Assembly (NCBI RefSeq): GCF_040939455.1
Contig: NC_134111.1
Coordinates: 57,926,501 to 57,990,500 of the forward strand
DNA length: 64,000 nucleotides
Source: Microcebus murinus
Taxonomy: Eukaryota > Chordata > Mammalia > Primates > Cheirogaleidae
Direction of reading: 5' to 3'
The translations under genes and the position numbers were made by a program. The first letter of the stretch is position 1; each line of letters starts with the position of its first letter. Under the pieces are notes generated by a model. It was given only the letters and a program-made list of their open reading frames with translations. It was not told the DNA's origin and searched no databases. Positions 11,531-23,453 of the stretch are shown piece after piece.

Positions 11531-11581
11531 AATTCAGAAGGAGCTAGCTGAAATAACTCTTGATCCTCCTCCTAACTGCAG
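11531..11581 (+). CDS. UBE2E3: UBE2E3 coding exon 2 (end of codon 65 to first two bases of the next split Ser codon)
   Basis: The 51-base exon is flanked by 'ttcactaacag' and 'gtaagaaat'. Joined to the previous exon it completes Arg65 and continues IQKELAEITLDPPPNC plus 'AG' of a Ser codon. This is the first alpha helix of the UBC fold and the following loop; this segment is shared by all UBE2E paralogues, so the exon identity rests on the continuous frame and on the neighbouring exon. The phase is 2 at both ends. The exon is too short to stand out as an open frame on its own. The next exon, expected to start by completing Ser and continuing AGPKGDN..., is not in the window. Confidence 0.96.
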
Positions 11582-12683
11582 GTAAGAAATTTTGTTGTTT
11601 TGATTTCAGATTGTGGAAAAATATCAAGAGATTTATGTATTGCTTCTGGGTATGTGTGCAGCAGAAGAGGCTACATTTGCTTTACAGCTTTGCAACTGCG
11701 TTAGAAAAAAATTGTCTAAGGTGAATTAAATAAAATTGGGAGGAAAAAATACTTTTTAGCATGTATCATATACATTGTGGATTTATAAATATACTACTTG
11801 CGTGCTTAGATTAGCAGGAATAGGGTTGGTTTTTGTTGTGTTGTATTTCTGGTAGAGTGTGTTTATTCAGAAGTATATTGCAGAAACTTCTAAAATTTTG
11901 TTAAGCTTAAAAGTTACTGCTTATGTGCTATCTGAACTGACCTCCCAAATTTGTAAATTGCTGAATGTGGTGTTACAAAATGTAAATGTAGTAAACAAGA
12001 GTATAGTTGTTTCTGTTTGATTTATTCTGTAACTTGCTTTAAGGACAGATTTTATGTGCTAAGCTAATGGTTTCAGTTTTCTAGAGAATGCATTGTTGGG
12101 ATTATTTACATTTTAAGCAAATGTCCTAATTGCTTGGGAAATTTCTCAGTAATTTTGGTAGTTGAAATATGTGTGTGAAAAGCAGTAAATGAATTAACTC
12201 AGGCAGAATAATTTAAGATTGTTGGTTGGTATAAGATACATTAAAAGTTGCTGGTTGATAATTTTTCCCCAGTAATTGTTTTTCATTTCATCTATAGTAT
12301 TCTGGGTTTTTACAAAATTTTACAAACTTAGAAACAATATAATTTGCATAGAGAGATGTCCTCAAGAATGACAGTGGCAGTTTTATAGTTTGATAGGACG
12401 ATGTTTTAGTGTCTAACCTATATTTTTGCTACAAGTTGTGTTCATTTGTGATCAGACCCTCTCTCTGAAGTCTACTTGAGATGTAATAGGGTATAATCCA
12501 ATTGCTTCTTATTGTGTGTGTTAACTGGATCCTCCGATAAGGTGATCTGATCCTGATTTATCCAGTGAATTAGCGGTTTTGCTTATACTTGTAATCACAA
12601 CCATTTCAGTTCAAACAGGAAACATGAATGTAAACTAATTTTAAGGAGATAGTGGTGTGTCAGATCTCAAAGTATTACTTAAG

Positions 12684-12988
12684 AGCTGTGCTGTCCAATA
12701 ATGTAGCCACTAGCCACATGTGGCTGTTGACCACTTCAGTTGTGGCTAGTCCAAAATGACATGTGCTGTAATGTAACATACACATTGGATTTTGAAAACT
12801 TAGTACAAAAAAAGAATGTAAAATACTTCATTGATTTTATTTTATATGTTTATTATATGTTGAAATGACAGTGTTTGGATATGTTTGGCTATAAAAATGC
12901 TATTAAAATTAATTTCATTTTTTGCCATTTTAATGTGCTTATTAGAAAATTAAAAATTACACATGTGACATATTTCTACTGCTTTAGA
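12684..12988 (-). mobile_element. MER1B-type hAT-Charlie element
   Basis: It begins 'ctgtgctgtccaata' and 'agccactagccacatgtggc'. It continues with the 'gacatgtgctgtaatgtaac' region and ends 'attacacatgtgacatattt' plus 'ctactgcttta'. This is the reverse complement of the MER1B arrangement, a non-autonomous hAT DNA transposon. It is nearly full length but diverged. No clean 8-bp duplication is visible. Confidence 0.75.
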
Positions 12989-15234
12989 GAACAAGTAAAT
13001 CAAAGTATTTCCTTCCAGCCTTCTAAATGGTATGTCAAATCTGTAGCCATTTAGGGAGGTCAAGTTAAATTTGTTCTCTGGAAGAATCACTTAACTTGCA
13101 GAGTGTATTCTGATATTTCCCATTATGAAAGATGTAAAGACCTGTCAATTCAAAACTCTTAAATGTTTTTAAATTGCATGTAAGGTCAAACATTTTTAAA
13201 GGTTTCTGTTGGTTTTCTGCAAATGGCACAAACTAGTGTATGTGCATAAATCTAGAGAGCCCAATAGACATGTGTTGAGTGACCTCAGAGCCATAGCCTA
13301 GCGTTGCTGTTGCTGAAGAAATCTGCTTTACTTGTTTAGCCCAGGAATGTTTCCTCAAGGTCACTGAGGATTATGTTAGAGGGAGTAGAATCTTTCTGTG
13401 AGATAGAAAGTTTCTCTTGTCTTATATTTTTCTCTTTGCCAGACTTCATTTAAGTCTTTGAAAAGATGCTTTACATTTAATGATTAGACTAGTAAAATAT
13501 CAAAACTCTGGGCTTGCTTGTGAACAATACCATATGTCATCTCTCCTTTCCCTTTTTATAACCTGTGATAACTGTCAACTATTGCAAATGACATAGTTCT
13601 CAAATTCTTTTAATATATGAGTTTAATTGTGACTGCGTAAGTGAGTAAAGAAAGAGCAAACAAAATGTAAATCTTAGGGGATTGGGAGAAGTTGCTGCTG
13701 CTTATTTGGGGACAGTGTTCTTCCATATGCCTTACATGTAAAATACCCACTCACGCATGTCTTCACAGTCTTTTGGGTGGAAGAAGGCCTTGTTCTTGTC
13801 CTTGAGTGGGAATTTGGGCACTGAGTTTTTAGTAGGGGCATTTCAGGATTTTGACAGATAAAATTTAGCTTGAATTTGTATTGTATTTTTCCCTTCATGT
13901 CAGATCGGCGATAGATTATGATGTTATGGTCTTTTAATTCACAGGTGCTTAGATGAAAATTTTAGCTTTATGGTGATTGTATGGTTTAAATTTATGAATT
14001 TATGCTGTAATTAAAAATGAAATTCTATATTCATAAATTCTAGAATATGTGAATTCCTATTGCCTGAGATCTGTGAAACCTAATACGTTTGACTTTCATG
14101 TCTAGTTATTGAATCAGAATTCCATTATGATTTTGAATATGATTTTTACAAGCTTGTCAAAGTATGTGATTAATTTAATTCTTTAATTCTTCCTCAGGGA
14201 AGAAATGTAAAGTATATCTGTGTACATTCAGAAAAAAGTTGATTGATATACAAGAAAACTCGGCAAAACCAGAATTATTTAAACTAGGGAGATTTTCTTA
14301 ATTCCTTTCCTATGTTTTAATTCCTTAGTTATTACACTTTTATGTCTAATATATACCCAGGTGATCTTAGGATAGATTTAATTATTAAATTAAGTCAATG
14401 ACTTTAAACATGTTTTAATATATTTTGACAGTATTGGTATTTCTTTTCCTGGTAGTATAGTTTGATACTGATGTTATTTCATGATAGTTTGACATAGATG
14501 TTATTTCCAGTGATTTGATGGTATTTCAGCTTTTAGGACTGGAGGGTCATGGCCAAAGTGTCTTAAGCATAGAGATATAATATTTGTTGGTTTCAATTTA
14601 TACTATTTATATACTGGCTTTTAGATTAAGGTATAAGTAATTGATAGACCCACGAGAGTGAAGGAAATTGTATTATGGACATTTCCCAATCTGTTTTTAA
14701 AGAAAATTATTGACTGGAATTGTTCAGTGATGTTTTATTAAGACATTTACCTTCCATTGGTTTCCCAAAAGGTGTCCTTGACCTCTCAGAGTCACCGCAT
14801 GTGCAAACACCAAAAATTTAGAAAGGTACTGGGTTTTTAATTTGACCCCTACTTTCTTTTTATATATGAAAAAGTACAAATATACACTCTTAAAATATTC
14901 TTTAGTATGTTCAGATTAAATCTGTTCTGAAGTAGATATTCAGGGGTATTTGTAAATAGTTTTTGGATGTGGAAAAGACATTACTGGGAGTAGGTATTAC
15001 AAGCATGAAGTTAATAGTATTCACAATATGTTGACTGGCAAAACCTGAAATCAGGTACTATAATACTTGCAAACTTTGACAACTTCTTTTAAAAAAATCA
15101 GAAAAGAAGTAGTTAGGTGCTAAACTAGAACTTGCTTGTTATCCTGATTGTTTGAGGATGAACTCTACTTCCTTTTAAGGGTTGCCACCACTTTCCATCA
15201 TTTTCTAGGGTAGACTAGAACTTTGCTACATAAC

Positions 15235-15384
15235 AGGTGATCTGCAAACCTGCACCATCTGCATCACAGGTGAGATTGTTACAAATGCACACTCCTGCTT
15301 CCTAAAACAGAAGTACTAAGTCATAATCTGAATTTAACAAGATTTTTAGGTGACCTGTATGTATATTAAGGTTTGAAAAGTGCT
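15235..15384 (-). mobile_element. MER5A-type hAT element
   Basis: 'tctgcaaacctgcaccatct', 'gcatcacaggtgagattgtt', 'acaaatgcacactcctgctt' and 'tttttaggtgacctgtatg' follow the order of MER5A in reverse orientation. It is an old, short non-autonomous DNA transposon. It abuts a MIR at 15388. Confidence 0.6.
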
Positions 15385-15387
15385 GGT

Positions 15388-15600
15388 ACAGTAGCAAATA
15401 TGCTCTGAGTTCAGATCCATGCTCTGCCACTTACTGGCTGTGTTACTTTAGATTAAAGTTATGAAATATTTCTGTCCTTCAGTTTTCTCAGCTGTCAAAA
15501 TGGGGATTAAAATGCTACCTCTCTTTAGAGGGTTGTTGTGAGGAGTAAATGAATTAATATATTTAAAGTCTTGTAGCAGTATAAATTGGGTCAGTAAAGT
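15388..15600 (+). repeat. MIR SINE (forward)
   Basis: It shows the MIR layout in order: 'tctgagttcagatccatgct', 'ctgccacttactggctgtgt', a diverged pyrimidine stretch, 'cagttttctcagctgtcaaa', 'atggggattaaaatgctacc' and 'gggttgttgtgaggagtaaa'. It is nearly complete. The open frame on the opposite strand (15448-15684) is a shadow of it. Confidence 0.75.
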
Positions 15601-17573
15601 GGCCACAGCAAGACAAAAGTGGGAGAGACAGTGTAGCAGCATGCCCTCACTCTTGCTGGCATATTTTCTCCAGTGTGTCCACATCTTACTGTGGAAATAA
15701 TTTCATCTGGGTCAGTTCACCACCTTATTGAGTATGTATCAAGCAGTTTGTGTTTTAATGTTAGTAAAAGCAGTTGTCTGGAACTTGAGTAAAAAGGAAA
15801 ATTAGCCTAAAAACATTAGGCATAGATGAATAAATACTCTGTCCCTTTTAAAGGAATATGCATGAAGTTATTGATAGTTAATTCAATAGAGAATGCTACG
15901 ATTGTCCAGTAAAGTATAATAAAAAATTTTTAGAAAGCACTGATGATTCTGTTTTCCCCCTTTTAACTATCCCATTATAAGAATTTGTGGTTTTGCTGAG
16001 AATAGAACTATATCAATATTTGTAAAATTTGGATTCTGGATTGATACAATTTACCAGTTACCTAAACATACATTCCCTCCTTGTTTGTGTTTTAAGGTGA
16101 GATTTTGAAAGCTTTTTCTAAAAAGCTTTTTGGTGTATGAAGGCAGGTAACAATTGAAATAACATATTTATATAGCTTTCTGGATTGCTTATTATATAGT
16201 ACTTGCTTTTTTAAATTCTCCTGTAGATATAGATAGGTTCCTTTTTATTTTTTACTTATACATTTGATTATTTTTATTTTACTTATATTAGTGTGTGTTA
16301 TGTGAAGGTACCCTATTATATAGAACAAAATTGTGTCTCATTAATTATCTAGTCCTTTTATATTTAATTCTTCCAAAAAAAAATCCTGGAACTCCTTTTT
16401 ATAAAAAATTGAATCTTAATCGGAAGCTTGCTTTATGAGACAGGTAAAACGCAGAACTAGTCTGTAGGTATTTTTCATTCCACTGTAGACTGGTCATCTA
16501 CAGATGGATAGTTTTTATTATTAGTTTTAGTATTAATTTAATTTTGGCAATCACCAGAGACCTTAAAAGTCATGAGGATTTTTCCAGGGACTCAGGCATT
16601 ACTGATAATTTTAAATGGTTTATGATCAAAGTGAGTTGATGTTTTATTTTTCAGTAAGCCAATAGTTGCTTCAACATAGCTGTAGTACAGTACTTTGTCA
16701 ATGCTGTATTATAATTATTTACTTTGTCTACCTTCTGCAAGGGTTAATGTTCCTTGAAGGGAGAGATTGTCTTACTCATTTTTGTATCTCTTACTTCACA
16801 TGATGCTTAGCATATGGGGCTTTGCATATGAAGTCTCTTGAATTGACATAGAAATTCCAAGCAAAACAATGACTTTGGATTGGAGAAAATTTATTAAATT
16901 ATTCCATATACTCTTTACTTTTTTTCATAATTGTGATATTTAATATGATTATGCAAAGGTTATTTAGCAACCATTTTTATTTGCTTATAAAAGGAAATTG
17001 ATAATCACTGTAAACCTAATTTCCTCGATATATACCAGTGCAGCAGAAGGAATAAATACTGTTGTGTGGCTAACAACATTTTCCAAAGGAATAACTGATT
17101 GAAAACAGTATTCTTCCCATCAAAAAGATCACATTTTTATTACAGTTCTGTTAAGTTCAATGCGGATAATGTAATTAGAAGGTGGGTAAAAACTGCTTTT
17201 GAGAAAGTTATGTGGTTACTTTACAGCTATATGCTGCAAATTGTGTTCCTTTCTTAGGTAACTAATTGGTACTTTATTTCATCCTTGGAGTTGCTGTAAC
17301 AACAGATGGATATGTTTAGTTATCAGGAAAATCAACAAGTCTTTCTTAGAGTGCAAGGGCTTTCAGATTGAAAAAGGAGAATTTTATCTTTCATTCCCTA
17401 CAAATATGAGATAAAAGCATATAATAAAACCACTTGTCCATCTACAAAAATAGAAAGAAATTTTTTCTTCCCATACTGATTTTGACAGGTAAGTATTAAT
17501 ATATTTGGACATTTTATTAGAATCTAGAAGCTGAAACATCTTTAAACTTTTAATCTTTCTTTTGCCTCTGGAT

Positions 17574-17808
17574 CATTGGTTCTCAACTGGGGCAGTTTTT
17601 ACCCTCATGAGGATAGAAGACAACTGGCAATGGCTGGAGACATTTTTAATTTTCATAACTGGGGGAGAAAGGGGCTACCACTGATATTTATTTAGTGGCT
17701 GGAAGTCCGGGATGCTGCTAAATACTTTGCAGTGCATAGGATAACCCCCCCACAATAAAGAATTATCTGGACCGAAACCTCAGTAGTAATGAGGTTGAGA
17801 AACCGTGC
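17574..17808 (+). mobile_element. MER20 hAT-type element
   Basis: It begins 'cattggttctcaactggggc' and runs through 'caatggctggagacattttt' and 'gggatgctgctaaatacttt'. It continues with 'gcagtgcataggataacccc' and 'caataaagaattatctggac', and ends 'gaggttgagaaaccgtg'. This is full-length MER20 order with matching terminal inverted repeats. A second copy in the opposite orientation is at 25594. Confidence 0.8.
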
Positions 17809-18639
17809 CTCAGGTAATTTGTTCCTATACTTTGCCTCTTGACTTTTCGGATAGTTTGCCTTTGATGTTTTTCCTCTCTTACCAGTGATGCCTGCTTGAT
17901 ACATTCATTGACCTACAACTTTCTCAGAGCTTGTATCCTCACCTCCTGCTACTTCCATGCTATAGTTTACATATATCTTACATCATCTGACATATGTGCA
18001 TATTTTTTTTTATGTGAAACCACAGGAATGACTACCTTGAGTATCTGCTAAATTATGGTCTTTTTGAGGCCAGGAATGCTTACAGCAGTATTTTTATTTT
18101 TTTTAGGTCTTCTACCAGTTAATTATACCCCTGTATGATGTAGCTTTAGGCTGGTTCTGTCTATTATGTTCTACTAGGAATATTGAATTAACATCACAGA
18201 GAAATACCATTGGAAAATCATCAAAATTCAGTTTTACATTAGATTACACACAGATTAGAAAGCCATGCTCTTCATTGGAGTTTTATTTTCATCATTAAGA
18301 TAATACAGAGGTTGCTTCTATTGTCACAAGTCCACAGTCTTTAATTTTAGATGTATTTCAGAATGCTGAAATTTTCAGATTTAAAAAGATAAAATGATGG
18401 ATTTGTTGTATTTTATGAACTACCCCCACAGCACTCCATAATCAAACACATTACTGTTTCTACAACAGATATGTATGAATATTCATTCTAAATAGGATAA
18501 GCAGAAACTACGCATAGGTTCAGGTCAGTTCAGATTAGGTGTTGCTACCAAATTATTTTGCACCAATCTTACCAAAAACTCTTTGTTTTTTAGCACTTTT
18601 GGGATTCCAGAATTGTGGATAAGCAATTATGGTGCTATC

Positions 18640-19167
18640 CAGTAGTTCCTTCCTTATCTGTGGGGGATATGTTTCTCAAGACCCCCCAGCGGAGGCTTGA
18701 AATGGTGAATAGTACTGAGCTCTACATATACTGTTTTTTCCTATCTGTGCATGCCTGTGATGAAGTTTAATTTATAAATTAGGTACAGTGAGATGTTAAC
18801 TTTCCTTTGTCATATATTTGGCTTCCCTTTGGGATACCCATATTGCCAGCATCACTGTTCTTGGGCTTTGGAGCCATTGTTAAGTAAAGTAAGGGTTACT
18901 TGAACACAAGCGCTCCCAAGATGACTACTTAAGTGACTAAGGGCAGGTAGCATATGCAGCTTGGATGAGCTGGACGAAGAGATGATTCAAGTTTGGGGCA
19001 GGGTGGAGCAGGGTGTGAGCTTTCATCATTCTATTCTACTCAGAACAGGGCACAGTTTAAAACTTTGAATTGTTTACTTCTGAAATTTTACATTTAATAT
19101 TTTCAGACAGCTGTTGACTGTGGGTAACTAAAACCACAGCGGAACTGTGGAAAAGGGGCCACTACTG
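18640..19167 (-). mobile_element. Tigger-type (TcMar) DNA transposon, internally deleted
   Basis: The element is 528 bases with short terminal inverted repeats, CAGTAGT at 18640 and ACTACTG ending at 19167. Inside are 'ctgtgggggatatgtttctc', 'aagaccccccagcggaggct' and 'cagtgagatgttaac' at one end. 'tgactgtgggtaactaaaac' and 'cacagcggaactgtgg' are at the other. These are characteristic of a Tigger element read in reverse. No transposase remains. Confidence 0.7.
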
Positions 19168-19512
19168 TACTACTTCTATTACATGACAATGACTACAGCT
19201 ACTACTTATGGTGAAAGGGTGTTTTTGTAGTATTGGTTTGCTTTCCTTTTTACCTGTTTCCTATTAGCTGATTTCAGCTTCTCAGCTGATTTTCAGCTTA
19301 TTTTTGGATTATTGTGGTTTTTTTGTTTTATTTGTATGCTTAAATAGAAAAAAATTTTAGATTCTTGATTTTAGTGTTCTTTCCTCTTAAGGTGAAACTA
19401 TACATTATATATCAGGGTTTTTTAAAGTTCTGTGTATGTTGGATTATTTTTCCACTTTGCTTTCAAATATTGTCTTTTAATCATTCTGTTCATTTTGGAA
19501 TATATGGGATTG

Positions 19513-19658
19513 CACAGAAAGGAAGATATTCTTTAATACTTAAGCATGAAACTTGCCATTTTTATGTATGTATTTTGTCTTGTAGCACAGAAAGGAAGAT
19601 ATTCTTTAATACTTAAGCATGTAACTTGCCATTTTTATGTATGTATTTTGTCTTGTAG
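19513..19658 (+). repeat. 73-bp tandem duplication (two copies)
   Basis: Bases 19513-19585 and 19586-19658 are identical except one A/T difference ('catgaaac' versus 'catgtaac'). Each copy starts 'cacagaaaggaagatattct' and ends 'tattttgtcttgtag'. The low divergence implies a recent local duplication. The unit is not part of any repeat I know. Confidence 0.95.
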
Positions 19659-19724
19659 CATTTAAGTGCAATTAGGCTATAAAAGGAGACATTAAATTTG
19701 CTAGCTGTGTTGTGATTACAAACA

Positions 19725-20060
19725 AACCTAGAAGTCTTAGTAGCTTAATATATTAAAGTTTATTTCTTGTTCATATGCAGTCACTGTAGGTCCAGGGACT
19801 CTCCTGGGTAGCTTTTTGGTGTGTTGACTTGAATCTGTGCTGCTTGTGTTCTTGGAGGTCTGCCATTGGAGCATGTGTCCAGGCAAGAAACTTGGAGGGT
19901 AATGTGGCAACTTTTAAGTGCTTTGGTCTGGAAATAAAGGCTTGAACTAGTCACAGGGTCTTGACTAATTGCAGGGTGACTGAAAAATGTGGGAAAGCAT
20001 ATGGGTATTCAGAGAGATACCAATTTCTCAGCCTCAAAGGAGCTACATGGATAGATAATC
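19725..20060 (-). mobile_element. Possible MaLR-type LTR or related old repeat
   Basis: Reverse-orientation order: 'tagtagcttaatatattaaa', 'gtttatttcttgttcatatg', 'gtaggtccagggactctcct', a 'gaactagtcacagggtc' motif and 'attcagagagataccaattt'. This resembles the 3' to 5' layout of MLT-type solo LTRs. It is strongly diverged and the family is uncertain. No internal retroviral coding sequence is present. Confidence 0.45.
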
Positions 20061-20129
20061 ACACACTCATGGTCTTCCATGAATATGTGACTTTCACCCT
20101 CACTTCAGAAGAGTAAAGAGGAAGTAATT

Positions 20130-20272
20130 GAATACCAACCTGGTGCTGTACGGGGTTTCACAGTACAGTAACCTGTTAACACAATATTTTGGTTAATTCT
20201 CAAAACAACTCTATGAAGTAAATATTTAGATTTCAAAACTGAAGGTGAGAGTTGTTGAGAACCTTGCCAAGT
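20130..20272 (-). repeat. MIR fragment (reverse)
   Basis: 'ttaattctcaaaacaactct', 'atgaagtaaatatttagatt', 'tcaaaactgaaggtgagagt' and 'accttgccaagttctca' follow the reverse MIR core. The piece is diverged. Confidence 0.5.
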
Positions 20273-22332
20273 TCTCATGTATATATAATAGATCCAGGGC
20301 AAAAATCTAGATTTACTTTTGACAGGAACGCATTTTTTGTACAGTGCTGTTTTAGAAATCTGGTAAAAGCAGTCAGAGCTGATTATAGATCTATAGTTGC
20401 ATTCTTGGTGTAAATATATCTCATGTGTTTGCTTATCTCTTAGAGGATCCAGAACTGTTCTCATAAACAAGTACAGTCTAGATGATGAGTTGGGAAAAGA
20501 AGAGAGTTTCCTTCTTTGTCTTAGGGGTGCCAGGCCCTTCTTGCATTTTTCTTTTTTAAATTATCATTCAGAAACATTTTCTTTTCAGGGGGTATTCCCC
20601 AAGTGGCCAGCTCTCTCTTGTCTTACTCTCTTTCCTTGTGAGGAAGAAGGTCAGGGATTGAATGTGATCATAATGGAAAAGGTCAATCTTTGTTTTTCTG
20701 CCTTGTAGTTCTTTGTGTATGGTTGTCTTGTGGGAAAAGGAATAACTTTTGAATTTACCTCTACTTTTTTCTCTGGCGTATTGTGAAGGAATCATGTTTA
20801 TGAATTAATTGCCTTAAAGTTGGGAAAAAAATCCCTCTGCAGATAAGAATTTCTGTGCTCCGGTCCCATAGGATTTTAAGGGATTTTTAAAAGCTGATAT
20901 CAGCAACATGTGCATGTGTTATCTTTTAATACTGTTAGTAGATCTGACTTTTTGTAGAAATTTGGCTTTATATTAGGTCCTGAACTAGTCACAGGGTCTA
21001 GTATTGTTTTATTAATGTATAGTTTCGTAGTTTATTTAAACTGTTTTTTCCTAAACTTGTGAATGTATACAAATATTACTCCTGGATATTGTATGGGGAT
21101 TTGCTTTTGTCTAATAACTCTTTTTGGAAAAGGAACTGGTCTGCTTAGCAAAACAGACCTAATGTTATCAGGGTGACCTGCCATGTTTTTATGGTTTTGA
21201 TGAAACTAATGAGTTTTATGAATCAAATCTGTGTCTTGTATCTTGTTTAAATGCAGTATTAAAGTTAAATTCTAGAACTTTTAGGTTATTTTTGTTGATA
21301 TTTCATTGGTTTTATAGGGGCATATAGGTAAATAGCATAAGCTTGTTTATTACACCTATTTTAGATGTGATGGTCAGTGGGAAGTGATAGAGTAGTATAA
21401 AAGTAAGTGTCAGATTTCTAGGGTCATTCAATTCTTAAAAATCCCAGTCTCTTTTGGTCTTTGGTGTATATAATAATTGTTTTAATTTTACAGTTATTTG
21501 CCACAAAGAACACTTTGAAAGGAATTGCAGTATTGCAGTGCTTATTCATTGTCCAAGATTTAGTCTGCCTGTTTTGGAGGGATTTGGACCAGTTATGCCA
21601 TTCTAAAGTTTCTTTGCTGCTTCAGTGTCCCAGAGCAAATATACTTTGTCATTCTGTTTAACTTCCAGCTTGTCTGGGGAGAAATAAAGACATCTCTAGT
21701 CCAAAATTGCTTTGGGGAGTATAGCTCCATATCCTTTAGTCTGAATGAAAGGCCTAGGGAAACATGAATTTTGTTACCTTTTTATTTTATTTTTCTTTAC
21801 TTATAAATCATCATGATGATCTTCCCTTTTGTATCTTTGTGTCTCACTTTTTATAAACACTGTTCATTCCCTTTCTGAGGGTGGTTACTTCTAGTTAGTT
21901 TTGCCATTTACAATTTTATAGGTCCTTTACAAATGAATCATTTTTTCACATTAAATTTTAGTAGGTCAAGAATCCATTTATTCAGGGTCCCCAGGAGAAT
22001 CGATCTCAGAAGATTGTGGCTACATATTTTTTATGGCTTCCTATTGCTTTCTGTAGTCTTCTCAATTTAAACAGTAACAACAACAAAATATAGAGGGAGC
22101 CATGAGGCATTGGCTTTATGATTTATTTTTGCTTCACACTTGTTTCTAGGGGCATTGGTGTTATTTGTTGGATTTGTGATATATACGCTTGTACTAAATT
22201 TACCTGGTATAACAATGAGGAAAAACCTGACATTTGAAGGCTTTGAACAGAACTTAGGGATCCATATGGAATTCAGTGGCAGTTTTAACTAGTGTGCCTT
22301 TAATTTTCCTTTATTTTACATTTACACCAGTG

Positions 22333-22884
22333 CTTTTTTTTTAAATTTCAGAATATTATAGGAGTATACATGTTTTGAGTACATAATTAGCTTTTGTGCA
22401 GTTTGAGTCAAAGTTGTAAGTGCCCTTCACCCAGATAGTGTGCATTGTATCTGTTAGGTGTGAATTTACCCATCCCCTCCTCGCTGATCGATCAGTTCAA
22501 TTTAGTATTGAGTACATTTGGTGCTTGTTTTTCTATTTTTGTGATACTTCACTTAGAAGAATGGTCTCTAGTGCCATTCGCGTTGTTACAAAAAGATACT
22601 AGATCACTGTTTTTCTATGGCTGAGTAGTACTCCATGGTATACATATACCACATTTTATTAATCCACTCATGTATTGATGGACACTTGGGTTTCCACATC
22701 TTTGGGATTGTGAATTGTGCTGCTATAAACATTTGAGTGCAAGTGTCTTTTTTATAAAATGTCTTTTTTTCCTTTGGGTAAAAACCTAGTAGTGGGATTG
22801 CTGGATCAAATGGTAGGTCTATTTTTAGTTCTTTGCGGTATCGCCATACTACTTTCCACAGTTGGTGGAAGTGCAAACTAGTAT
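22333..22884 (-). mobile_element. L1 3' end, 5'-truncated (reverse)
   Basis: On the minus strand this encodes the last ~90 residues of L1 ORF2, with recognisable LWKVVWRYRKELKI, PFDPAIPLLGFYPKE and MYTMEYYSAIEK motifs. A stop and a 3' UTR follow, and the element ends in an A-tail read as T's near 22333-22342. A short target-site duplication, ACCAGTG, flanks it at 22326-22332 and 22885-22891. It is a younger copy than most L1 pieces here. Confidence 0.85.
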
Positions 22885-23059
22885 ACCAGTGATTTTTAAA
22901 AAAATTTAGAAGACATTTTTGTTTTATCCTCCCAGATGCTTAATTTCTCCATTTCCATTAGAGGATTTTGCCAAATATTCATTTTGTTCTTTTTTAAGCC
23001 CTGAAATAAGCATGTTGCAAATGATCACTTTTCCCTTCTACTGAGATTTCTTGATTTTT

Positions 23060-23345
23060 TTTTCATTAGCTTTTTATTGTGGAGAACTTGAAACATATAC
23101 AGAAGTAAACAGACTAGTATGATGAAGGTCCGTGTAACCTTCATCCAGTTTCATTAGTTATCAATTCATAGCAGATCTTCTTTCATTTATTTATACCCAC
23201 ATCCATTTTACTCTCCCATATTATGTTAAGACAAATATCAGGCATCTTAATATGTGTTTTTAAAGATGCAGATATTTCAGTATACATTTTCAAAAGATAA
23301 AGACTTTTTTTAACTTAACCACGATGTCATTACATTAATATACCT
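23060..23345 (-). mobile_element. Old L1M-type 3' UTR fragment (reverse)
   Basis: 'tttttattgtggagaacttg', 'aaacatatacagaagtaaac' and 'agactagtatgatgaaggtc' are followed by 'ttcatccagtttcattagtt'. 'caaatatcaggcatcttaat' and 'cagtatacattttcaaaaga' come next. This matches the familiar 3' UTR of an old L1 lineage in reverse. It is diverged and has no duplication. Confidence 0.55.
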
Positions 23346-23453
23346 AAAAATTTTACAGTATTTCTGTAATCAGCCATTATTCAAATTTACAATTGTCTCG
23401 TGTATTGTCCTCCCCTTCTCCAAACTTATTTGAATGAGAATCTAAATAAAATG

